From JAWWBN01 sp033720955 (GTDB taxonomy: Bacteria; Acidobacteriota; Thermoanaerobaculia; Multivoradales; JAHEKO01), in NCBI GenBank assembly GCA_033720955.1, contig JAWWBN010000040.1:1-21695 (forward strand): a stretch of DNA of 21,695 nucleotides, written 5' to 3'. The position numbers and the translations under genes are program-made. This document shows, piece by piece, positions 1 through 7,627 of this stretch; the first letter of the stretch is position 1; every line of letters begins with the position of its first letter. The notes below the pieces were generated by a model, which was given only the letters and a program-made list of their open reading frames with translations, did no database searches and was not told the DNA's origin.

Positions 1-3
1 CCG

Positions 4-35
4 AAGCCGGCCCGGTCTCCCCGAGCCGGCTTTTT
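4..35 (+). terminator. Rho-independent terminator of a gene outside the window
   Basis: A perfect 8-bp stem (4-11 AAGCCGGC with 25-32 GCCGGCTT) and a 13-nt loop are followed by a T run at 31-35. The T run lies on the plus strand only; read from the minus strand the stem is followed by CGG. It therefore terminates a plus-strand gene to the left, not the helicase, which arrives from the right. Confidence 0.6.
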
Positions 36-59
36 CTTGGCCCCGGCTCCGCCCCGCCG

Positions 60-1307
60 TCAGCGCAGGCGGCGCCGCCCCCGGGTGCGGCCGCGGATCT
101 TCTTCTTGCGCTCCCGCCACGGCTTGATGCCGTCCAGGGTGCGGCGGGGGAGCTTGTGGCCGAGGACGCGCTCGATCTGCTCGATCGTCTCCTTGTCCTG
201 CCAGGTGCCGATGCTGGAGACGACTCCCTTCATGGCTCCACGGGCGGTGCGGCCGGCGCGGTGCACGTAATCCTCGACGTTGTCGGGGAGGCCGAAGTTG
301 ACCACGTGGCGCACGATCGGCAGGTCCAGCCCGCGGGCGGCGATGTCGGTCGCCACCAGGATGCGGTGGTCGCCGGCGCGCAGGCCGGAGAGGGCCTGGA
401 CCCTCTGACGCTGGCTGCGGTCGGAGTGGATCCGCTCGACCGGGTGGCCGGAGACCTGGATCTGTCGGCAGGCCCACTCGGCGTCCACCTTGCGTCGCAG
501 GAAGACCAGCATGCTGCCGGGCTCCCGCTCCACCAGCGCCATCAGCGCGCGGCGCATGTCGTCGTGATCCACCAGGTAGAGCCGGTGCTCGATCCCCGCG
601 GCGACCTGGCCGGTGGGGCGCAGGTCCACGGTCACCGGGTCGCTGAGGAAACGGTCCACCAGACGCTGGATCGGCGGCGGCAGGGTGGCGGAGAAGACCA
701 GCATCTGCCGGTCCTCGGGCACCTGCTCCAGGACCCGGTGGATCTGCGGCAGAAAGCCCAGGTCGAGCATGTGGTCGCCCTCGTCGAGGACCAGCATCTC
801 GACCTGGTCGAACCGCACGTTGCGGCGTCCGAAGTGGTCCCAGAGACGGCCCGGCGTCGCGATGACCAGATCGGGGTCGGCGCGCAGCGCGTCGAGCTGG
901 GGGCCGAAGGCCACGCCGCCGATGAGACAGGCGGTGCGCATTCCGTGGACCGCGCCCGCGACCTCGGCGAAGGCGTGGGTCTGAAGGGCGATCTCCCGGG
1001 TGGGGCACATGACCAGGCCGCGTACCCCGGGGCGCCGCCCCAGCCGCTCGACCATCGGCAGGATGAACGCCGCGGTCTTCCCCGAGCCCGTCTGCGCCAG
1101 GCCGACGACGTCGCGGCCGGCGAGGGCGCTCGGGATGGCCCGGGCCTGGATCGGGGTGGGCCGCTCGAAACCGATCTCCTCGAGGCCGGCCAGCGTGCGC
1201 TCGCCGAGACCCAGCTCGGCAAAGGTGGCGCCGGCGTCGGACTCCTGGGGGACAGCTCCGCTGAACATGCGGGCGATTCTAGCGGAGGTCTCGGCGGCCC
1301 TCTGCAA
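60..1307 (-). CDS. DEAD-box ATP-dependent RNA helicase (RhlE-like)
   Basis: This is a cytoplasmic ATP-dependent RNA helicase of 415 aa that unwinds short RNA duplexes, with a likely role in ribosome assembly or mRNA turnover. The core is complete: Q motif (GFERPTPIQ, about 46-54), motif I AQTGSGKT (71-78), PTREIALQ (102-109), TPGR (151-154), motif II (175-178), SAT (206-208), ATDIAARGLDL (319-329) and HRAGRTARG (349-357). A basic tail (about 396-415, KKKIRGRTRGRRR) probably binds RNA. Motif II reads DEGD instead of DEAD. The start is TTG at 1307, chosen because GGAGGTGA lies 6 nt upstream (counted from GGAGG). An ATG at 1268 would also keep the Q motif but has no clear ribosome site. It is divergent from the lipoprotein operon. 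Family assignment is firm; the RhlE subgroup is a guess. Confidence 0.95.
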   Translation of the reverse strand: MQRAAETSARIARMFSGAVPQESDAGATFAELGLGERTLAGLEEIGFERPTPIQARAIPSALAGRDVVGLAQTGSGKTAAFILPMVERLGRRPGVRGLVMCPTREIALQTHAFAEVAGAVHGMRTACLIGGVAFGPQLDALRADPDLVIATPGRLWDHFGRRNVRFDQVEMLVLDEGDHMLDLGFLPQIHRVLEQVPEDRQMLVFSATLPPPIQRLVDRFLSDPVTVDLRPTGQVAAGIEHRLYLVDHDDMRRALMALVEREPGSMLVFLRRKVDAEWACRQIQVSGHPVERIHSDRSQRQRVQALSGLRAGDHRILVATDIAARGLDLPIVRHVVNFGLPDNVEDYVHRAGRTARGAMKGVVSSIGTWQDKETIEQIERVLGHKLPRRTLDGIKPWRERKKKIRGRTRGRRRLR

Positions 1308-1327
1308 CCGTCACCTCCGTTCCTTCG

Positions 1328-1333
1328 TACAAT
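1328..1333 (+). promoter_or_regulatory. -10 box (TACAAT) of the lipoprotein-PDZ operon
   Basis: TACAAT stands out in GC-rich DNA between the divergent helicase and lipoprotein genes. No good -35 is visible at 16-18 nt spacing. Transcription would start near 1340, placing the ATG at 1332 upstream of the mRNA and favouring the GTG at 1356. Confidence 0.4.
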
Positions 1334-1355
1334 GGCCGTGGGAAGGCTTCTTCGC

Positions 1356-1631
1356 GTGTCCCGTTTCGCTCTCATCGGCCTGCTTTTTCTGGCTCTCGCC
1401 GCCTTCGCATGCGAGGTGCGCGATCCCGAGACGGGCGAGGCCGGGACGCCGCCGCAAGCCCTCGCGGGCGGCTCCGCGGCTCCGGCCGCGGCGCCCCCGG
1501 AGACCGGCGCCGACGACGCCGGCTCCGACGGCGATCTGGGGCTCTTCGCCCCCGCCTTCCCGGGCCTCGGCCTCGACACCCACTCGACCGAGTGCGACCC
1601 CTTCGGCAACGACTCGGAGGTCTGCTTCTAG
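1356..1631 (+). CDS. Small exported lipoprotein, unknown function
   Basis: The 91-aa product has a hydrophobic signal segment (residues 3-18) ending in Cys19, then a low-complexity Ala/Pro/Gly/Asp linker (about 25-60). The C-terminal tail carries Cys80 and Cys90 and ends in Phe. Cys19 suggests lipid attachment, but the residue three before it is Ala where Leu is usual, so ordinary signal peptidase cleavage is possible. GTG 1356 is chosen because GGGAAGG ends 9 nt upstream and the ATG at 1332 overlaps the -10 box; using the ATG would add 8 residues. The PDZ gene follows after 12 nt, so the two are probably co-transcribed. I recognise no domain. Confidence 0.65.
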   Translation: MSRFALIGLLFLALAAFACEVRDPETGEAGTPPQALAGGSAAPAAAPPETGADDAGSDGDLGLFAPAFPGLGLDTHSTECDPFGNDSEVCF

Positions 1632-1643
1632 GAGACGCCCGCC

Positions 1644-2150
1644 ATGTTGAGACGCACGACGACCATCCTGTTCGCGACAGCCGCCCTCGCCGTCGCCCCG
1701 ACCGCCGGCGCCGGGGAGAAGGGCTACGAGAAGTGCTCCACCGAGACCACCGCCTGCATCCGCCAGATGGCGGAGGAGGCCGCCAAGCGCGGCTGGATCG
1801 GCATCGAGTTCGAGTCCCCCGCCGACACCACCATCACACGGGTGGTGGCCGGCGGCCCGGCCGAGCAGGCGGGAGTCCGCGCCGGCGACGTCTGGCGGGG
1901 GCTCGACGACTTCCGCTTCGCCGATCTCGAGATGAAGGAGGCGATGGTGCGGGTCAAGAAGACCCTCGTGCCCGGCGCCCGGGTGATCTTCCACCTGGAG
2001 CGCAACGGGCGGGCCCTGGCGCTTCCGATCGAGCCCATCAAGGTGCCCCAGCACATCCTGGCGCAGTGGGTGGGGCAGCACGTGCTCGAGGGGCACCTGG
2101 CGGCGGACGAGCCCGCCGCGACGGAGGAAGACCCGGCGGGCGGAGAGTAG
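1644..2150 (+). CDS. Secreted single-PDZ-domain protein
   Basis: The 168-aa protein has a signal peptide (1 to about 23, ending AGA). A Cys pair (C31, C38) precedes one PDZ domain (about 50-132). The carboxylate-binding loop is WIGIEFE (51-57); PAEQAGVRAGDV (72-83) is the typical PDZ helix-turn. A conserved-looking HILAQWVGQHVLEGH block (137-151) follows, then an acidic tail. There is no protease domain, so it probably binds a protein C-terminus in the periplasm or at the membrane. The layout (Cys pair, PDZ, AQW-GxHxLE block) resembles small exported PDZ proteins I remember from other bacteria. GGAGA lies about 8 nt before the ATG. It follows the lipoprotein in one operon; the Cys-containing tail of that protein makes it a candidate partner, which is inference. 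Confidence 0.85.
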   Translation: MLRRTTTILFATAALAVAPTAGAGEKGYEKCSTETTACIRQMAEEAAKRGWIGIEFESPADTTITRVVAGGPAEQAGVRAGDVWRGLDDFRFADLEMKEAMVRVKKTLVPGARVIFHLERNGRALALPIEPIKVPQHILAQWVGQHVLEGHLAADEPAATEEDPAGGE

Positions 2151-2198
2151 AAGCCCCTCCACGGCCGCGGTCTCGCGCCGGGCCGCTCCGGCCGGCGG

Positions 2199-2984
2199 TC
2201 AGCGGGGGGTCCGCTCGACGGCGCGCCGCAAGGCCGGCCAGGCGTCGCTGCGGGGCGGCAGGTCGGGCGCGCCCAGCAGGTATCCCTGGAAGTAGTCCGC
2301 CCCGGCCCGCTCTGCGGTGACCAGCTCTTCGGAGGTCTCGATCCCCTCGGCGATCACCCGGGCGCCCATGCCGTGGCAGAGCCCGACCAGCGACTCGACC
2401 AGCCGGAACTGCCGGCTGCCGTCGTGGAGCCGGGCGACCAGGCTCCGGTCCAGCTTGACGAAGTCGGGAGCCAGATCGGCGATCGAGCGCAGGTTCGAGT
2501 AGCCGGCCCCGAGGTCGTCGATGGCCAGCTCGATCCCCTTCTTGCGCAGCTCCAAGAGCACGTCCCGGCAGAGCTGGAAGTGGGAGAGCGGCGCCGACTC
2601 GGTGATCTCGAGGACCAACTGCTTCGGATGACGGAAGAGCGGGTCGTCGGGGCGCACCAGCCACCCGTACTCGAACTCGTACGGGTTGACGTTCAGGAAG
2701 AGGGGCAGCGGCGGGGCGCTCTTGATGGCCATGGTGCGGTGGATCCGGCCGAGCTCCCCCACCCGCCCCGCCTGGGCCGCCGCCAGGTAGAGGTCCTCGA
2801 TGCCGGCGAAGACCGGGTCCACGGTGCGCGCCAGCGCCTCGTAGCCGAAGACGGCGCCGGTGGCCGGGTCGAAGATCGGCTGAAAGACGAGCCCGAGCCG
2901 GTTCTCGTCCACGGCGCGGTGGGCGGCCGCGAGACGCTCCGCCGGCAGGGGCTCGTGGCGAACGGCCATCCGGTAGGGTTTCAA
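2199..2984 (-). CDS. Stand-alone EAL-domain c-di-GMP phosphodiesterase
   Basis: The 261-aa protein is almost entirely an EAL domain, which hydrolyses cyclic di-GMP to pGpG. The metal and catalytic positions all look intact: E49 (in YEALAR), N98 (LFLNVNP), E126 (EITES), D156-D157 (AIDDLGAGYSNL), K177 (FVKLDRS), E213 (AEGIET) and Q233 (FQGYLLG). It should therefore be active rather than a degenerate sensor. There is no GGDEF, PAS or membrane segment, so the regulatory input is not encoded here. The start is TTG at 2984, preceded by GGGAGAG about 5-7 nt upstream; ATG at 2969 is a shorter alternative. A TAGCTT element at 3002-3007 (minus) may be its -10 box. It converges with the PDZ gene. Confidence 0.93.
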   Translation of the reverse strand: MKPYRMAVRHEPLPAERLAAAHRAVDENRLGLVFQPIFDPATGAVFGYEALARTVDPVFAGIEDLYLAAAQAGRVGELGRIHRTMAIKSAPPLPLFLNVNPYEFEYGWLVRPDDPLFRHPKQLVLEITESAPLSHFQLCRDVLLELRKKGIELAIDDLGAGYSNLRSIADLAPDFVKLDRSLVARLHDGSRQFRLVESLVGLCHGMGARVIAEGIETSEELVTAERAGADYFQGYLLGAPDLPPRSDAWPALRRAVERTPR

Positions 2985-3087
2985 GCGGGCTCTCCCTCGC
3001 GAAGCTATCAGATCGGAGGCCGGGTAGTAGTATCCCGGTCCTGACCCCCAACGCGACCGAGTCGCGAGCCTGCCGATCCCTCGAGCC

Positions 3088-5130
3088 GTGAGTTTCCGAA
3101 CCGTCCGACCGCTGCTGGCGGCGCTCCTGACAGCGAGCGCCGTGGCGTCGGCTCAGCCCCCCGCCGAGCCGGCGCCGGGAGCACCCGCGGCCGAGGGGCT
3201 CCCGGCCGCCGCTCCCGCCCGCGGGGTGGTCGACTACCGGATCGAGGCCCGCCTCGACCCCGCCACCCGCCTTCTCGAGGGGCGACAGGTGGTGACCTGG
3301 AGGAACCTCCGCAGCCGGCCCACCCAGGAGCTCTGGTTCCACCTCTACTGGAACGCCTGGCGCAACGACCGGTCGACCTGGATGGTCGAGGATCGCTACC
3401 GAGGGCGCAGCGATCGGGGCGACGACGCCGAGGAGGAGGATTGGGGCTACCTGGTGGTGGACTCGGCGACTCCCCAGACGGCCACCCGGTTCGCCGCGCC
3501 GGACGACGGCAATCCGGACGACCGCACGGTCTGGGTCGTGACCCTTCCCGAGCCGGTCGCCCCGGGCGAGTCGGTGCGTGTGGAGCTCGAGTGGCACGCC
3601 CGCGTGCCCCGGACCTTCGCGCGCACCGGTGTGCGCGGCGACTACTTCTTCGTCGCCCACTGGTTCCCCAAGCTGGGCGTCTGGGAGGAGGAGGGGTGGA
3701 ACTGTCACCAGTACCACGCCGCCACGGAGTACTTCTCGGATTACGGCGCCTACGACGTGTCGCTCACCCTGCCGTCCCGCTTCGTGGTCGGCGCCACGGG
3801 CCGCCGAACCGAGCGCACCGACCATGCCGACGGCACCTCGACCCACCGCTATCGGCAGGACGACGTCCACGCCTTCAGTTGGACGGCCAGCCCCGACTAC
3901 CTGGTCGTCGAGGACTCCTTCCACAGCCCCGGCCTGCCCCCGGTGGCGATCCGGCTGCTGCTGCAGCCCGAGCACCGCCGCCAGGCCGACCGGCACCTGC
4001 ACGCCACGCGGGCGGCCCTAAAGCTCTACGGCCGCTGGTTCGGGCCCTACCCCTACGGCCATCTCACCGTGGTGGATCCGGCCTGGGGGAGCGGCGCCGG
4101 CGGCATGGAGTACCCGACCCTGTTCACCAGCGGCACCCGGCTGTTCAACCCCTCGGGCGGCGGCTCGCCGGAGGGGGTCACGGTGCACGAGGCGGGGCAT
4201 CAGTTCTGGTACGGGCTGGTGGGCAACAACGAGTTCGAGCACGCCTGGCTGGACGAGGGCCTGAACAGCTACTCGACTGGCCGGGTGATGCAGGAGACCT
4301 ACGGCGACTCGTTCGTGGTGCGCCGGTTCTTCCGGCCGCCCGGGCTGCGCGGGAGCGGCTTCCTCCCGTGGATCTACCGCGACCTGCCGCAGAGCGAGCT
4401 GATCCGGCCGCGGCGACTCGACGACTACCGTCGCTCGGCCCGGTCGGATCTCCCGTCGCGGCCCACCTACCGGTACTTCCCGGCCACCGCCGGCGACATC
4501 ACCTACGACAAGAGCGCCCTCTGGCTGGTCACCCTGGAACGGCACCTGGGCTGGCCCACCATGCGCCGGCTGCTGTCGGCCTTCTTCGAGCGCTCCCTCT
4601 ACGCCCATCCGACTCCCGAGCAGTTCTTCGCCCTAGCGGACGAAGTCTCGGGCCGGGATCTCTCCTGGTTCTTCGACCAGGTCCACTACGGCGCCGCGGT
4701 CTTCGACTACGCGGTCACCAGCGTGAAGAGCGCCCCGGTCGGCCGCCGCGGTCTCTTCGAGGAGGGTCAGGGGCTGGCGTACCGTGACGAGGCCGGCGAC
4801 CCGGAGGCGGGCCCGTTCCGCTCCGAGGTCCTGATCCGGCGGCTGGAGGACGGGGTCTTCCCGGTGGAGGTGCTCCTGGTCTTCGAGGATGGCAGCGAGC
4901 ACCGGGAGAGCTGGGACGGGGAGTACCTCTGGAAGCTGATCGAGGTCGAGCGCCCGGTCAAGCTGGCGTGGGCCGAGGTCGATCCCGACCACCTGCTGGT
5001 CCTGGACGTCAACCGCGCCAACAACAGCCGGCGGCTCGAGCCGCGGGCGCGCTTCCCAGCGGTGAAGTGGGCCTCCAAGTGGCTGGTCTGGTTCCAGGAC
5101 CTCCTCCACCTCTTCGGGTCCTACGTCTGA
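3088..5130 (+). CDS. Exported M1-family zinc metallopeptidase (aminopeptidase N-like)
   Basis: This 680-aa protein has a signal peptide with likely cleavage after ASA at residue 22. The zinc site is complete: HEAGH at 367-371, then 18 residues and E390 (WLDEG), the M1 pattern HEXXH-X18-E. GGMEY at 338-342 replaces the GAMEN motif that binds the substrate amino terminus. An N-terminal beta domain (about 45-240) precedes the catalytic part; a beta-rich region (about 560-650) and a hydrophobic end (about 655-680) follow. It probably removes N-terminal residues from peptides in the periplasm. The start is GTG 3088, giving a clean signal peptide but no obvious ribosome site; a TAGTAT element at 3028-3033 may be its -10 box. 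The next gene starts at its stop codon. Confidence 0.92.
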   Translation: MSFRTVRPLLAALLTASAVASAQPPAEPAPGAPAAEGLPAAAPARGVVDYRIEARLDPATRLLEGRQVVTWRNLRSRPTQELWFHLYWNAWRNDRSTWMVEDRYRGRSDRGDDAEEEDWGYLVVDSATPQTATRFAAPDDGNPDDRTVWVVTLPEPVAPGESVRVELEWHARVPRTFARTGVRGDYFFVAHWFPKLGVWEEEGWNCHQYHAATEYFSDYGAYDVSLTLPSRFVVGATGRRTERTDHADGTSTHRYRQDDVHAFSWTASPDYLVVEDSFHSPGLPPVAIRLLLQPEHRRQADRHLHATRAALKLYGRWFGPYPYGHLTVVDPAWGSGAGGMEYPTLFTSGTRLFNPSGGGSPEGVTVHEAGHQFWYGLVGNNEFEHAWLDEGLNSYSTGRVMQETYGDSFVVRRFFRPPGLRGSGFLPWIYRDLPQSELIRPRRLDDYRRSARSDLPSRPTYRYFPATAGDITYDKSALWLVTLERHLGWPTMRRLLSAFFERSLYAHPTPEQFFALADEVSGRDLSWFFDQVHYGAAVFDYAVTSVKSAPVGRRGLFEEGQGLAYRDEAGDPEAGPFRSEVLIRRLEDGVFPVEVLLVFEDGSEHRESWDGEYLWKLIEVERPVKLAWAEVDPDHLLVLDVNRANNSRRLEPRARFPAVKWASKWLVWFQDLLHLFGSYV

Positions 5131-6092
5131 TGGTGGCGCTGAGGGCGGCGTGGCGCGGGATCGGGCGGGCGCTCGCCTCGCCCAAGCTGCTCCTCTGGCT
5201 GTGGGCCGCCAACCTGCTGGCCGCCCTGCCGGCGGCGGTCGTGGTCGAGGAGGCGATTCACCGCGAGATCGGGGCCAGCCGGGTGGAGGAGCGGCTCCGC
5301 GACGGCTTCGACATGGCCTGGTACGGCGAGTACCGTCACCGGGCCCGCGGGCTGGAGGACAGCTTCACGCCGACCCACTCGGGTCCCGGCGCCTTCTTCG
5401 CCAACCTCGACCACTGGCTGCGGGGCGACCTGCTGGAGCTCCCCCCGGCGCTGGTGGCGACGGGGGTCGCCTGGGCGCTGCTCTGGGTGCTGCTCCTGGG
5501 CGGGGTCCTGGAGCAGTGGGTGCGGCCGGCGCCCAGGCTGGAGCTGGGACGCTTCCTGTCCGCCGCGGGCCGCTACTTCTTCCGACTGCTCCGGCTGGCG
5601 GCGCTCACGGTGGGGCTCTACTACGGCGTCTACCGTCTCGCCCGCGCCCTCTTCCCACGGCTCGAGGAGCTGACGCAGACGGCGACCCGGGAATCGACCG
5701 TGCTGGCGGCCTACCTGGCCGGGGCCGCCGTGGTGGTCGCGCTCCTCGCGCTGGTGCGCACGATCGCCGACTACGCCAAGATCGCCCTGGTGGGGGAGGA
5801 GCGCCGCAGCTCCCTGTTCGCCCTGCTCGCCGGAGCCCGCTTCGTGCTCCTCCACCCGGTGCGCACCGGCGGCGTGGCCCTCCTCTTCGGCCTGGCCGCG
5901 GCGGCCGCGCTGGCCGCCTACGCTCTCGTGGCGCCGGGGGCGGGTGCGGCCGACGCCGGGGCCCTGGCCGCCGCGGTGGGCATCGGCCAGCTCTACCTCG
6001 TCGTCAAGCTGCTGCTGCGACTCGGTCTGCTGGGAGCCGAGGTGACGGTGTACCAGGGGGCCGCCCGAGACACCCTGCCGCCGCCCCTCTAG
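5130..6092 (+). CDS. Six-helix integral membrane protein, unknown function
   Basis: The 320-aa protein has about six membrane segments (roughly 20-39, 106-128, 150-171, 191-215, 247-268, 276-300). A polar stretch of about 65 residues lies between the first two and a charged stretch (about 208-235) between the fourth and fifth. I recognise no catalytic motif. The ATG at 5130 shares its A with the TGA of the M1 peptidase (TGATG) and has no ribosome site of its own, so translation depends on the upstream gene. An exported M24 peptidase follows after 36 nt. The context suggests a membrane partner or transport role linked to extracytoplasmic peptide use, which is inference. Confidence 0.8.
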   Translation: MVALRAAWRGIGRALASPKLLLWLWAANLLAALPAAVVVEEAIHREIGASRVEERLRDGFDMAWYGEYRHRARGLEDSFTPTHSGPGAFFANLDHWLRGDLLELPPALVATGVAWALLWVLLLGGVLEQWVRPAPRLELGRFLSAAGRYFFRLLRLAALTVGLYYGVYRLARALFPRLEELTQTATRESTVLAAYLAGAAVVVALLALVRTIADYAKIALVGEERRSSLFALLAGARFVLLHPVRTGGVALLFGLAAAAALAAYALVAPGAGAADAGALAAAVGIGQLYLVVKLLLRLGLLGAEVTVYQGAARDTLPPPL

Positions 6093-6128
6093 CCCCCTCC
6101 TTCCAACCGTTCCGGAGGTCCGAGAACC

Positions 6129-7493
6129 ATGATCCATCTGCGCGTCCCTCTCGCCGCCGTCCTCTGTCTCGTCTGTCTTCCTGTGGCCGCCGCCGCCGAG
6201 GAGGCGGCGCAGGGGCGTTACCTGCCGTCGGCGGGCGCAGTGCTCGGGGAGCGCGACCGGGTGGCGCCGTTCAACCGCATGCTCGAGGAGCGGCTGGAGC
6301 GGCTGCTGCCACGGCTCATGCGGGAGACCGGCATCGACCTCTGGCTGGTGATCAACAGGGAGTACGCCGAGGACCCCGTCTACTTCACCCTGGTTCCGCG
6401 TCCGGTCTTCGCCGCCCGTCGCACCACCATGCTGCTCTTCCACGACCGCGGTCCGGAGGCCGGGGTGGACCGGCTCACCGTGAGCCGCTACCCCTTCGGC
6501 TCCCTCTACGAGGCGGCGTGGGAGGGGGGCGACCTCGAGGCGCAGTGGCGGGGCCTGGCGGAGGTGATCACCGAGCGCGCCCCGCGGCGGATCGGCATCG
6601 ACGTGAGCCGCGACTGGCCGGTGGCCGACGGTCTCACTGCCTCCCTGCGCGATCGCCTTCTCGAGACGCTGCCGGAGGAGCTGGCGGAGCGGGTGGTGAG
6701 CGCCGAGGAGCTCGTGGTGCGCTGGCTGGAGACTCGCAGCGCCGGGGAGATCGAGGTCTACCCCCACGTGGTCGGCCTGGCGCGCGCCGTGATCTCCGAG
6801 GCCTTCTCGAGCCGGGTGATCACGCCCGGGGTCACGACCACCGACGACGTCGCCTGGTACATCCGTCAGCGCTACGCCGACCTGGGGCTGTCCGTGTGGT
6901 TCATGCCCTACGTCAACGTGCAGCGGCCCGGGCTGCCGTGCAACGACGGGACGGCGTTCTGCGGCGCCTCCGGCGAGCGCATCCAGCCGGGAGACGTGCT
7001 GCACACCGACGTCGGCATCTGCTACCTGGGCCTCTGCACCGACACCCAGGAGATGGGCTACGTGGCGCGGCCGGGCGAGAGCGGGCCGCCGCCGGGGCTG
7101 GTCCGCGCCCTCGCGGTGGGGAACCGCTGGCAGGACCTGCTCACCGACGAGTTCGTCACCGGCCGGACGGGGAACGCGATCCTGGCCGCCGCCCGGGCCG
7201 CCGCCGAGGCCGAGGGGATCGCCGCCAGCGTCTACACCCACCCCCTGGGCCGCTACGGCCACGCTCCGGGACCCACGATCGGCATGTGGGACAACCAGGG
7301 GCCCACGCCGGTCCGGGGCGACTGGCCGCTCTACCCCGACACCGCCTACGCCATCGAGGGCAACGTCAGGGTGGAGGTGCCGGAGTGGGACGGGCAGGGG
7401 GTGCAGATCAAGCTGGAGCAGAGCGCGCTCTTCGACGGCGAGGGGGTTCTCTACCTGGCGGGGCGGCAGACCACCTGGCACGTAGTGCGCTAG
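6129..7493 (+). CDS. Exported M24-family metallopeptidase (Xaa-Pro aminopeptidase-like)
   Basis: The 454-aa protein has a signal peptide (1 to about 23, ending AAA) and an N-terminal domain to about residue 190. The C-terminal pita-bread domain has the five usual metal ligands: D294 (HTD), D305 (CTD), H378 (YGHAPGP), E410 (AIEGN) and E430 (IKLE). It should remove N-terminal residues from short peptides, perhaps before proline. Four cysteines flank the first metal ligands (C271, C278, C298, C303); in an exported enzyme these could form disulfides. GGAGGT lies about 9 nt upstream of the ATG. It is third in an operon with the M1 peptidase and the membrane protein, together resembling a periplasmic peptide-degradation set. 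Its stop overlaps a doubtful short frame from the opposite strand. Confidence 0.9.
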   Translation: MIHLRVPLAAVLCLVCLPVAAAAEEAAQGRYLPSAGAVLGERDRVAPFNRMLEERLERLLPRLMRETGIDLWLVINREYAEDPVYFTLVPRPVFAARRTTMLLFHDRGPEAGVDRLTVSRYPFGSLYEAAWEGGDLEAQWRGLAEVITERAPRRIGIDVSRDWPVADGLTASLRDRLLETLPEELAERVVSAEELVVRWLETRSAGEIEVYPHVVGLARAVISEAFSSRVITPGVTTTDDVAWYIRQRYADLGLSVWFMPYVNVQRPGLPCNDGTAFCGASGERIQPGDVLHTDVGICYLGLCTDTQEMGYVARPGESGPPPGLVRALAVGNRWQDLLTDEFVTGRTGNAILAAARAAAEAEGIAASVYTHPLGRYGHAPGPTIGMWDNQGPTPVRGDWPLYPDTAYAIEGNVRVEVPEWDGQGVQIKLEQSALFDGEGVLYLAGRQTTWHVVR

Positions 7494-7627
7494 CGCGGGC
7501 CCGCCGCCAGCGGCTCGGTGGAGAGAGCTCCCTGGCGGTCTACCTGGATCCCCAGGCGGAGGCGGGACCGCTCTGGGCGCTCGATCGCCGGGGTGTGCTC
7601 CGGCGCCGGCTCCGCGGACGAGGTCAT
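7490..7627 (-). CDS. Possible 45-aa microprotein coupled to argH (doubtful)
   Basis: A 45-codon frame starts with an ATG overlapping the argH stop (ATGA) and ends by overlapping the stop of the convergent M24 gene, filling the space between them. The peptide is rich in Ala, Pro, Glu and Arg, with a central segment RLRLGIQVDRQG. No domain is recognisable. The overlap is the same coupling geometry seen at real gene junctions in this window, which is the only argument for it; length and composition are also compatible with chance in GC-rich DNA. Confidence 0.25.
   Translation of the reverse strand: MTSSAEPAPEHTPAIERPERSRLRLGIQVDRQGALSTEPLAAGPR

Noticed and set aside
2151..2198. Possible terminator between the convergent PDZ and EAL genes
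   Set aside because: Only a 5-bp stem (2181-2193) in GC-rich DNA and no T run on either strand.
2038..4002. Long open frame of 654 codons on the minus strand, antisense to the M1 peptidase and running through the EAL region
   Set aside because: It mirrors GC-biased codons of two well-recognised genes, has low-complexity Arg/Gly/Pro content and no motif. Similar long mirror frames at 5121-7481, 10984-12942 and 14471-16603 (minus) and 156-1631 (plus) were dismissed for the same reason.
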